DNA of 7,229 nt from an uncultured Ruminococcus sp. (GTDB lineage: Bacteria > Bacillota > Clostridia > Oscillospirales > Acutalibacteraceae). The DNA lies in contig CACXDE010000226.1 of NCBI GenBank assembly GCA_902766305.1, positions 1 to 7,229 on the forward strand. The letters are read 5' to 3'. The position numbers were made by a program, and so were the translations under genes. The notes under the pieces are model-generated. The model was not told the origin of the DNA. It made no database searches and was given only the letters and a program-made list of their open reading frames with translations. Shown in pieces: positions 1 to 5,572 of this stretch. Within the stretch, counting starts at the first letter, position 1, and each line of letters opens with the position of its first letter.

Positions 1-854
1 CATTTATAAAGCGTTTCGGTGTTATAGGCGGAGATATGCGGCAGATATATTGTGCGGCAGGTCTTGCGGAGGATGGCTTTGGAATTACGCTGTGCGGATT
101 TGATAAGTGCGGCACAAATGGTCTTCCGGTTGGGGATATTGCTGAAACCGTGAAAAACTCTGATGCCCTTATACTTCCGCTCCCTGTTTCAAGAAACGGC
201 AAAGATCTTTTTGCGCCGCTTTCTTCAAAAGATATAGAAATCAGCGATTTGCTGAAAGCAGCCGATGAAAGGAAACCAATATTCTGCGGTATTCCGGGAC
301 AGGCGGATATGTCTTGTTTCAGTTCCTTTAAACTATATTATTACGGCAGCCGTGAGGAATTTGCTGCTGCAAATGCTGTGCCTACAGCCGAGGGCGCTGT
401 AGAATGCGCAATAAAAGAATCTGATATTACCATATGCGGATCTGAATGCCTTGTCATAGGTTACGGCCGCATTGGACGTGTTCTGTCATCATTCCTTCAC
501 GGGATGGGCGCAGATGTGACAGTAAGCGCAAGAAAAGAAAAGGATATGGAATTTATAAAGGCACGTGGAATGCACACGGGAAGAATAGAGGATATCAGCG
601 GACGTTTCGATTTTATTTTTAATACTGTGCCTGCTATCGTACTGAATGAAGAAAGACTTTCCGTTTTAGCGGACAGGGATTCGCTTATAGTGGATCTTGC
701 GTCAATGCCGGGAGGTGTGGATGACAGAGCTGCCTCTGAGATGAGAATAAGAGTGATCCATGCGCTTTCCCTGCCGGGAAAGGTCGCACCAAGGACGGCA
801 GGCTTAATTATAAAAAATACAGTTTATAATATCATCCGGGAGGAATCCTTATGA
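1..854 (+). CDS. dpaA: Dipicolinate synthase subunit A, 5'-partial
   Basis: This is the catalytic, Rossmann-type subunit of dipicolinate synthase. With DpaB it oxidises the lysine-pathway intermediate made by DapA to dipicolinic acid, in the mother cell during sporulation. The open frame runs off the left edge. The first complete codon is at 3, and the residues before the Met codon at 36 read FIKRFGVIGGD, matching the conserved N-terminal GGD(x)RQ region of the family, so the Met at 36 is internal and the true start lies just outside the window. Counting from that Met, the NAD(P)-binding motif GYGRIG is at about 142-147, PTAEGA at 116-121, LASMPGGVD at 221-229 and a PGKVAPRTAG stretch near the C-terminus, all typical of DpaA/SpoVFA. 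About 283 residues are visible; the Bacillus protein has just under 300. The stop overlaps the dpaB start (ATGA). Identification is firm; the promoter is not in the window. Confidence 0.95.
   Translation, partial: FIKRFGVIGGDMRQIYCAAGLAEDGFGITLCGFDKCGTNGLPVGDIAETVKNSDALILPLPVSRNGKDLFAPLSSKDIEISDLLKAADERKPIFCGIPGQADMSCFSSFKLYYYGSREEFAAANAVPTAEGAVECAIKESDITICGSECLVIGYGRIGRVLSSFLHGMGADVTVSARKEKDMEFIKARGMHTGRIEDISGRFDFIFNTVPAIVLNEERLSVLADRDSLIVDLASMPGGVDDRAASEMRIRVIHALSLPGKVAPRTAGLIIKNTVYNIIREESL
838..843 (+). promoter_or_regulatory. Ribosome binding site of dpaB
   Basis: GGGAGG lies seven bases before the dpaB ATG and within the last codons of dpaA. It supports the ATG at 851 and translational coupling of the two subunits. 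Confidence 0.85.
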
Positions 855-1423
855 AAAAAATCACAGTAGGGTTTGCAATGTGCGGATCCTTCTGTACCAT
901 ATCGAGAGTACTTGAACAGATGAAAAAATTGAAGGATGAAGACTTCGATATAATACCTATCTTTTCGGAGCATTTATATAATATGGATACAAAATTCGGT
1001 GAGGCTTCAAAAATAATATCAGCAGCAGAAGAAATATGCGGACGGAAGGTCATATCAACCATACGGGAAAGCGAGCCTTTAGGTCCGAAGGGTATGACTG
1101 ATATAATGGTCGTAGCCCCTTGTACCGGAAACACTGCCGCCAAGCTGAGCAGAGGTATCACCGATACAGCGGTAACAATGGCAGTAAAATCTCATTTACG
1201 TCAGCGCAGACCGGTATTGATAGCAATTTCAACGAATGATGCCCTTGCCGGATCAGCACAGAATATCGGACGTCTGCTCAATACAAAGCATTATTATTTT
1301 GTTCCGTTTTCACAGGATGACCCTGAAAAAAAGCCGACTTCTGTTGTTGCTGACTTTACTCTGATACCTCAGGCAGTAGAAGCAGCTTTATCCGGACAAC
1401 AGCTTCAGCCTGTGCTGAGGTAA
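851..1423 (+). CDS. dpaB: Dipicolinate synthase subunit B
   Basis: This is the flavoprotein-family (HFCD-like) subunit of dipicolinate synthase, which partners DpaA to make dipicolinic acid for the spore core. The 190-residue protein is full length for the family (about 200). Seen in the sequence: an N-terminal beta strand and glycine loop (GFAMCGSFCT, residues 7-16), the long conserved block from EPLGPKG at 75 through APCTGNTAAKLS (89-100), the TDTAVTMAVKSHLR helix, NDAL, and YFVPFSQDDP near 149-158, all characteristic of SpoVFB. The ATG has a good Shine-Dalgarno and overlaps the dpaA stop by four bases. In Bacillus subtilis the operon continues into asd, dapG and dapA; here dpaB is followed at once by a terminator and a convergent gene, so lysine-pathway genes are not linked on this side. 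In the best-studied sporeformers expression is late mother-cell. Confidence 0.95.
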   Translation: MKKITVGFAMCGSFCTISRVLEQMKKLKDEDFDIIPIFSEHLYNMDTKFGEASKIISAAEEICGRKVISTIRESEPLGPKGMTDIMVVAPCTGNTAAKLSRGITDTAVTMAVKSHLRQRRPVLIAISTNDALAGSAQNIGRLLNTKHYYFVPFSQDDPEKKPTSVVADFTLIPQAVEAALSGQQLQPVLR

Positions 1424-1440
1424 AATTTTTATATAAAAAT

Positions 1441-1476
1441 CACCGCCCTTTTCGTAATGATGCGAAGAGGGCGGTG
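1441..1476. terminator. Probable bidirectional rho-independent terminator
   Basis: A 14-base arm CACCGCCCTTTTCG (1441-1454) pairs with CGAAGAGGGCGGTG (1463-1476) around an 8-base loop, with one G-U wobble. Rightward the stem is followed by CGTTATATTTTG; leftward, on the minus strand, it is followed directly by ATTTTT and further T-rich sequence. It sits in the gap between the convergent dpaB and beta-helix genes and can serve both, better in the leftward direction. Confidence 0.88.
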
Positions 1477-1501
1477 CGTTATATTTTGTTATCAGAAGCG
1501 C

Positions 1502-3904
1502 TTACTTTACTGTCAGCTTCATATCCTTCTGAACGGTTTTACCGGTGTTGTCCTTGACATTTACTCTGATAGTATATGTTCCGGCTGATGTTGGAGTAAA
1601 CGATGCTGTTGTGGATGCAACGTAAGCAGAACCGTTTACATAACATATCTTTGTAAAGGAACTGTCTGTAGACTTTTTGTAGTAGTAGGCATATTTATAG
1701 GGAGTAGTACCGCCGCTTGCGCTGCCGTACAGTTTTACTTCTGTATTTGCATTAACAGTAGAAGAACTGATATTTGAATTGTTTGTCAGAGCAGGATTTG
1801 CCTTTACTGTCAGAGTGAAATCCTTCTGAACTGTTTTTCCGGTACTGTCCTTGACATTTATTCTTATAGTGTATGTTCCTGCTGTTTTTGGTGTAAATGA
1901 TGCCGTTGCAGAAGAAACATAAGCAGAACCGTTCACATAGCAGAGTTTAGTAAAGGTGCTGTCGGTGGATTTTTTATAGTAGTAAGCATATTTATAGGGT
2001 GCTGTACCGCCGCTTGCCTGACCGCCGAGGGTAACAGTTGTGTCTGTCATGATCTCTGATGCACTTATAGCAGATTTATTGCTCAGACTACCGGCTACAG
2101 TTACTGTGCAGACAGCTGTTTTGCCATTGCTTGTTTTAGCGGTTATTGTCGCAGTGCCGGGACTGTTTGCTTTTACTGTGCCATTCTGATCTACCGATGC
2201 AATATAGCTTTTATCGGTTGACCACTTAACGGTTTTATCAGAAGCATTTGACGGTAGAACAGTCGCAGTAAGTGTAAAACTGGTACCCACGGCAGCAGAC
2301 GCAAAGGTTTTATTAAGTGTTATACCGGTAGGATTAACACTGGCAACGGCAGGATTAGTTACAGTTACAGTACAGTATGCAGTCTTTCCTCTTTTGGTTT
2401 TAGCAGTAATAATGGCTGTACCAGCCGATACACCGGTTATTTTACCGTTGGAAACGGATGCGGCGCTGTTATTGCTTGTTGTCCACGTAACGGATGTGCC
2501 TACTATTTTTATGGTCTGGCTGTTTCCCTTTACAAGCGAAAGATTTGTTCTGCTTATTGAAAGCTTTGTATCCGCTTGAATTGTAGGAGTGCTTGTAATA
2601 GATACGCCGGTAGAATAATTATTGCCGATACCGGAACCGTTTTTTGCTTTTGTATTGCTTGTTTTATCCCCGGTGCTCGTAATATTGCTGCACCAGTTCA
2701 GATAAATTCCGTAATCTGTACAGCGGAGTATATTATTACCGGAGAGGGTTGACTGTATATTTTTAGAAAGGAATATACCAAAATTGTGACAAAGCTCAAC
2801 CTTATTGTTGCTTATAACAGCATTCTTGCACCCGTTTTTGTCGCCTGTTGTAACATCAGACGGCGTAGTGAAAAATATACCGTTTTCAGTGCAGTTATAA
2901 AAATAGCAGCTGTCGATTTTTGTACCGGGTGAACCGGAGTTGTGTACGCCGTTTGAACCGCAGTTTATAACCTCTGTACCGTATACGTCTGTGTTTGATG
3001 ACTGATTGATATGCAGACCATAGTTTTCAGTATCCTTGAAGACGTTATCTGTGTATGTCACGGAGTCATATATAAAATCCTTTCCGATTTTTACATTATC
3101 GCAAAGGAACAGCAACATACCGCAGCCTGATCTCGGCGTATTATTTTTTGTAGTGTCTATATCAAGGTTCGGGTGAAGCTTGATATTTGATGAATTATTT
3201 CCAGAAATATATGCGGTCTTATAGCTTATCAGGTTGAAAGCATCGCCTGTGATATTGCTGAGGGTATTGCCTAAAATTTTAGCATAATCAGAGTTCAGCA
3301 CAGCTATGCCGTGACCGTAAATAGTAGTGAAAGTATTGTTGACAGCAGCGAAACGAGGTGACGCTGAATTAAACACTGCTTTGCTTTTTGAATATTTAAA
3401 GGCGCAGTTTTTGACAGTTACTGTGTCTGAATTCCAGACAAAAAATACACCTGTATCAAAGTTTCCTCCGCCGTTTACAGTTACAGAGTCAAATATAACA
3501 TTATCACTTCCGCTGACTTTAACGAGCTGAGTAGAGTTTCCTAAATAGCAGGTACCGCCTTTCACTGTAACGCCGCTTGCACTGTACATTACGAACAATA
3601 AATCGGTATTGCAGCTTACCACCGCTGAAGACATATCAAGGTATGTTCCGCTGTACAGCCTCCATGTAGATGTGGCTGTGAATTTTCCGACGAGCTTTAT
3701 CTTGCTTCCGGCATAATTATTTAAAGCATTAACTACATCGTTCTCGGTTGCGCCCTTTGAAGAGTCAAGCGTAATTGCAGCTGCACTTGATGAAACGTCA
3801 GATGACGCTGCCGAAACCTGTGCAGGTAAAGAGCCGCCTGTTATTGTTCCGAAAACAGACAGCAATGCCATAATTAATGCAGCGGTCTTTTTGAATTTTT
3901 TCAA
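1502..3904 (-). CDS. Secreted beta-helix protein with Big_2 and tandem Tyr-rich domains
   Basis: This is a large exported protein of unknown substrate, 800 residues if it starts at the TTG at 3904. Residues 1-32 form a signal peptide (KKFKK, a hydrophobic core, likely cut after AQVSA). Residues of about 45-430 carry short repeats rich in Asn, Gly and Val (for example NGIFFTT, NFGIFLS, DYGIYLN) spaced as in right-handed parallel beta-helices (PbH1/NosD-like), a fold used by polysaccharide lyases and other carbohydrate-binding surface proteins. Two Big_2 immunoglobulin-like domains follow (447-516 and 519-603, with SxGTAxITAK cores), then two tandem 99-residue repeats (605-701, 702-800) with the core PYKYAYYYKKSTDS. 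No LPXTG, SLH or dockerin is visible, so it may be released or held by the repeats. No catalytic residues can be named. A GTG nine bases upstream is less likely as start because it overlaps the Shine-Dalgarno. It lies downstream of the phosphatase and lipoprotein genes, possibly cotranscribed. Confidence 0.85.
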   Translation of the reverse strand: MKKFKKTAALIMALLSVFGTITGGSLPAQVSAASSDVSSSAAAITLDSSKGATENDVVNALNNYAGSKIKLVGKFTATSTWRLYSGTYLDMSSAVVSCNTDLLFVMYSASGVTVKGGTCYLGNSTQLVKVSGSDNVIFDSVTVNGGGNFDTGVFFVWNSDTVTVKNCAFKYSKSKAVFNSASPRFAAVNNTFTTIYGHGIAVLNSDYAKILGNTLSNITGDAFNLISYKTAYISGNNSSNIKLHPNLDIDTTKNNTPRSGCGMLLFLCDNVKIGKDFIYDSVTYTDNVFKDTENYGLHINQSSNTDVYGTEVINCGSNGVHNSGSPGTKIDSCYFYNCTENGIFFTTPSDVTTGDKNGCKNAVISNNKVELCHNFGIFLSKNIQSTLSGNNILRCTDYGIYLNWCSNITSTGDKTSNTKAKNGSGIGNNYSTGVSITSTPTIQADTKLSISRTNLSLVKGNSQTIKIVGTSVTWTTSNNSAASVSNGKITGVSAGTAIITAKTKRGKTAYCTVTVTNPAVASVNPTGITLNKTFASAAVGTSFTLTATVLPSNASDKTVKWSTDKSYIASVDQNGTVKANSPGTATITAKTSNGKTAVCTVTVAGSLSNKSAISASEIMTDTTVTLGGQASGGTAPYKYAYYYKKSTDSTFTKLCYVNGSAYVSSATASFTPKTAGTYTIRINVKDSTGKTVQKDFTLTVKANPALTNNSNISSSTVNANTEVKLYGSASGGTTPYKYAYYYKKSTDSSFTKICYVNGSAYVASTTASFTPTSAGTYTIRVNVKDNTGKTVQKDMKLTVK
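1505..2095 (-). repeat. Two tandem 297-bp coding repeats
   Basis: The C-terminal domain of the beta-helix protein is encoded twice in a row with a period of 297 bp (99 codons); for example AGTAGTA..GCATAT starts at 1681 and again at 1978. By eye the protein copies are about three quarters identical, with the second two thirds of the unit more conserved than the first. The reading frame is intact through both, which fits in-frame domain duplication. Confidence 0.85.
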
Positions 3905-3912
3905 ATTAATCA

Positions 3913-3918
3913 CTCCTT
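3913..3918 (-). promoter_or_regulatory. Ribosome binding site deciding the beta-helix gene start
   Basis: AAGGAG on the minus strand shares its last G with a GTG codon, which makes that GTG unusable with this site. The next in-frame candidate is TTG at 3904, eight bases downstream and ideally spaced, giving MKKFKKTAALIM, a normal signal-peptide start. Confidence 0.75.
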
Positions 3919-3984
3919 ATATAACTTGTATTGATATTCAGAACCATGTTTTTAGTGTGCAAGGACAAATATACAGGTTTAAAT

Positions 3985-4530
3985 TTAGTATGACTTTGAA
4001 TGAAGATCATCATGCTTTGAGAAAATATAATCCTCAAGCTTGTATGCAATGATGCCAATAATAATGCCGAATATCATACCGAACAGCACGTCGGTAGGGA
4101 AGTGTACATACAGATATAGTCTTGAAAGTGCAACCAATACAGCATATACGAACATTACCGCACCCAATTTTTTATTGTACATAAAACATACTATAGCCGC
4201 AGCAAAGGCATAAAATGTATGTCCCGACGGAAAGGATGCGTCTGACTCTCCTTTTGATATAAGCACTATCGTATTGTCAAGATCGTATGGACGAATACGG
4301 TTCACTATAGGCTTTAAAATAAGATTGCAGCTGACAAAGCTGAGTGCTGAAGCACTCAACAGCTTTGAGGCAAGCCTTTTATGCTTTTTTGAAATTATCG
4401 CTGCAATAAAGACTATTATTATAGCCACTCCATATCCGCCTGAAAGAGATATTATTGGCATAACTGTATCAAGAAACGGATTTCTGATATTGTTTTGAAA
4501 AAAATCAAGAATACTATATTCTAACTCCAC
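3985..4530 (-). CDS. PAP2-family membrane phosphatase
   Basis: This 181-residue polytopic membrane protein belongs to the type 2 phosphatidic acid phosphatase superfamily. All three signature motifs are present: KPIVNRIRP (K73 to P81, the KX6RP motif), PSGH (101-104) and SRLYLYVHFPTD (136-147, SRX5HX3D with the catalytic His143 and Asp147). Hydrophobic segments fall at roughly 21-46, 57-72, 105-118, 122-140 and 147-163. In Gram-positive bacteria such enzymes dephosphorylate undecaprenyl diphosphate (recycling of the cell-wall lipid carrier) or phosphatidylglycerol phosphate; the sequence does not decide between these. The start is GTG, supported by GGGAGG six bases upstream. It follows the lipoprotein gene by about 50 bases without a terminator, so the two are probably cotranscribed. 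Confidence 0.93.
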   Translation of the reverse strand: MELEYSILDFFQNNIRNPFLDTVMPIISLSGGYGVAIIIVFIAAIISKKHKRLASKLLSASALSFVSCNLILKPIVNRIRPYDLDNTIVLISKGESDASFPSGHTFYAFAAAIVCFMYNKKLGAVMFVYAVLVALSRLYLYVHFPTDVLFGMIFGIIIGIIAYKLEDYIFSKHDDLHSKSY

Positions 4531-4536
4531 AATAAT

Positions 4537-4542
4537 CCTCCC
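4537..4542 (-). promoter_or_regulatory. Ribosome binding site of the PAP2 gene
   Basis: GGGAGG on the minus strand, with a six-base spacer ATTATT, precedes the GTG at 4530 and supports that non-ATG start. Confidence 0.8.
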
Positions 4543-4582
4543 TATCCGTCACAAGCTTTACGCACTTTTATTATGTCAGATC

Positions 4583-5293
4583 TCACTGTTCATACGAGTT
4601 TACGATATCGGTTATGGTTTCAGCTTCAAATTTGTTCTTCTTTCCAAGCTGTACCCAGGGTGCAGACATAATATCATCATACGGAGTTACAGCTTCATAA
4701 AATTCATATTCAGTAACTTCTTTTCCGTTGACGCTGAATTTATATGCGTCAGTGTCTCCGGAAGCTTTTATCACTGTTTTAAGCTTGCCTTTTTCAACCT
4801 CTCCTACCCAAAGATCAGTTTTACCCTGATTGATTTTCTTAGTTGCCATCTGCTTTAATTCCGGGTTATAGAACAGCTGTCCAAAACCGGCATTCACTTT
4901 AAGGTCTACAAGCTTACCGCCGCTTACTGTATAAAGCTCACATTTTGAATCGTGAATGGTTGGTGATGAAATAACAAGCTCCGGAGTTTTGTCCTGGTCT
5001 ATATCTATAAGTTCAAAAAAAGAATCATCCGGCACATCATATTCCACAAGCTCCCTGAAATAGTCGTTAAGCTTTCCTATGTAAATGACCTTATATGAAT
5101 TTATAGAGGGAACATTAACAGAAGGCTGTGATTCCTGTTTTTGGTTTTCCGCTGAGCTTTTTTCAGGTTCTTCCTGTATTTGAGATAATTCTTCGGATGG
5201 GACTTCTGCCGTATAGATTTTTTGTTCTTCACAGGCGGTAAGCGGCATACATAAAACAAGAACTGAAACAATTGCTATGATTATTTTTTTCAA
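4583..5293 (-). CDS. Hypothetical lipoprotein with acidic Asp-rich loop
   Basis: This predicted exported lipoprotein has 236 residues from the TTG at 5293. It starts MKKIIIAIVSVLVLC and has a clear lipobox LTAC, so Cys21 would be lipidated and the protein anchored outside the membrane. Residues of about 22-60 form a Glu/Gln/Ser-rich, low-complexity linker. A globular part follows, with FFELIDIDQDKTPELVIS, which resembles the D-x-D-x-D calcium-type loops (DIDGDGxPEL) of many secreted Clostridia proteins; whether this one binds a metal is not shown. I do not recognise a named family. A GTG nine bases upstream is in frame but overlaps the Shine-Dalgarno GAGGTG. It is the first gene of the leftward unit and has its own promoter. 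Its neighbours (PAP2 phosphatase, secreted beta-helix protein) suggest an envelope-associated role, by inference only. Confidence 0.82.
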   Translation of the reverse strand: MKKIIIAIVSVLVLCMPLTACEEQKIYTAEVPSEELSQIQEEPEKSSAENQKQESQPSVNVPSINSYKVIYIGKLNDYFRELVEYDVPDDSFFELIDIDQDKTPELVISSPTIHDSKCELYTVSGGKLVDLKVNAGFGQLFYNPELKQMATKKINQGKTDLWVGEVEKGKLKTVIKASGDTDAYKFSVNGKEVTEYEFYEAVTPYDDIMSAPWVQLGKKNKFEAETITDIVNSYEQ

Positions 5294-5299
5294 ATCAAA

Positions 5300-5305
5300 C
5301 ACCTC
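5300..5305 (-). promoter_or_regulatory. Ribosome binding site deciding the lipoprotein start
   Basis: The minus-strand sequence GAGGTG matches the anti-Shine-Dalgarno and contains the GTG that would otherwise be taken as the start. The in-frame TTG at 5293 lies six bases after it and begins a standard lipoprotein signal (MKKIII). Confidence 0.72.
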
Positions 5306-5392
5306 ATTAAATAGAATTATGAAGGAACATAAGCCGGTATGTGCGGCGCTTTGTCTGAAAGACTTTCATAATTATTATAGTCATACACACTT

Positions 5393-5421
5393 ATTTTAAC
5401 ACAAATACTTCATATTGTCTA
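5393..5421 (-). promoter_or_regulatory. Sigma-A-type promoter of the lipoprotein unit
   Basis: On the minus strand, TAGACA (5421-5416) and TAAAAT (5398-5393) are separated by exactly 17 bases, each one mismatch from consensus. This gives a leader of roughly 90 bases before the TTG start at 5293. The outer base of the -35 overlaps the left arm of the TATACTTA inverted repeat, so a protein bound there would compete with RNA polymerase. Confidence 0.65.
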
Positions 5422-5445
5422 TACTTAATGAAAAATCTAAGTATA
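5420..5445. promoter_or_regulatory. Perfect inverted repeat, candidate operator
   Basis: TATACTTA (5420-5427) and its exact complement TAAGTATA (5438-5445) are separated by ten bases, a geometry typical of a dimeric regulator spanning about two helical turns. The same octamer recurs at 5489-5496 over the -10 of the rightward promoter. No regulator gene is in the window. Confidence 0.4.
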
Positions 5446-5464
5446 AAAATTGTCATACGGCTAA

Positions 5465-5494
5465 TTGACAAAGCGGATGATTATCCTGTATACT
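5465..5494 (+). promoter_or_regulatory. Sigma-A-type promoter of the CPBP/PqqD unit
   Basis: A consensus TTGACA (5465-5470) is followed after 18 bases by TATACT (5489-5494). Transcription would begin near 5501, giving a leader of about 70 bases that contains the 5510-5554 hairpin. It faces away from the lipoprotein promoter, with about 43 bases between the two -35 boxes. Confidence 0.8.
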
Positions 5495-5509
5495 TAATTT
5501 ATAAAAAAA

Positions 5510-5554
5510 GGAACAGTACAGTTCTCACATAAAACGGATTATTGTGGCTGTTCC
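5510..5554 (+). promoter_or_regulatory. 5'-leader hairpin before the CPBP gene
   Basis: GGAACAG (5510-5516) pairs perfectly with CTGTTCC (5548-5554). Inside the loop CACA (5526-5529) can pair with TGTG (5543-5546). The structure ends three bases before the AAAGGA ribosome binding site (5558-5563). It may stabilise the message or modulate ribosome access; there is no T-run, so it is not a terminator. It matches no riboswitch class I recognise. Confidence 0.45.
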
Positions 5555-5557
5555 GTG

Positions 5558-5563
5558 AAAGGA
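5558..5563 (+). promoter_or_regulatory. Ribosome binding site deciding the CPBP start
   Basis: AAAGGA lies nine bases before the ATG at 5573. The in-frame GTG at 5555 has no upstream Shine-Dalgarno and would sit next to the leader hairpin, so the ATG is preferred. Confidence 0.75.
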
Positions 5564-5572
5564 TCGCTGCTT

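Noticed and set aside
832..1161. Minus-strand open frame of about 109 codons opposite dpaB
   Set aside because: It is antisense to a confidently identified gene and matches no family.
1505..2095. Mobile repeat or CRISPR-like array
   Set aside because: Only two units of 297 bp, in frame within one protein, so it is a domain duplication.
3914..3984. Weak promoter (TTGCAC/GAATAT) before the beta-helix gene
   Set aside because: Spacing is 17 bases but the -10 matches consensus at only three positions, so I cannot support it; the gene may be cotranscribed from upstream.
5374..5402. Alternative leftward -10 TATAAT (5379-5374)
   Set aside because: The -10 is perfect but no acceptable -35 lies 16-18 bases upstream; the TAGACA/TAAAAT pair with 17 bases is better.
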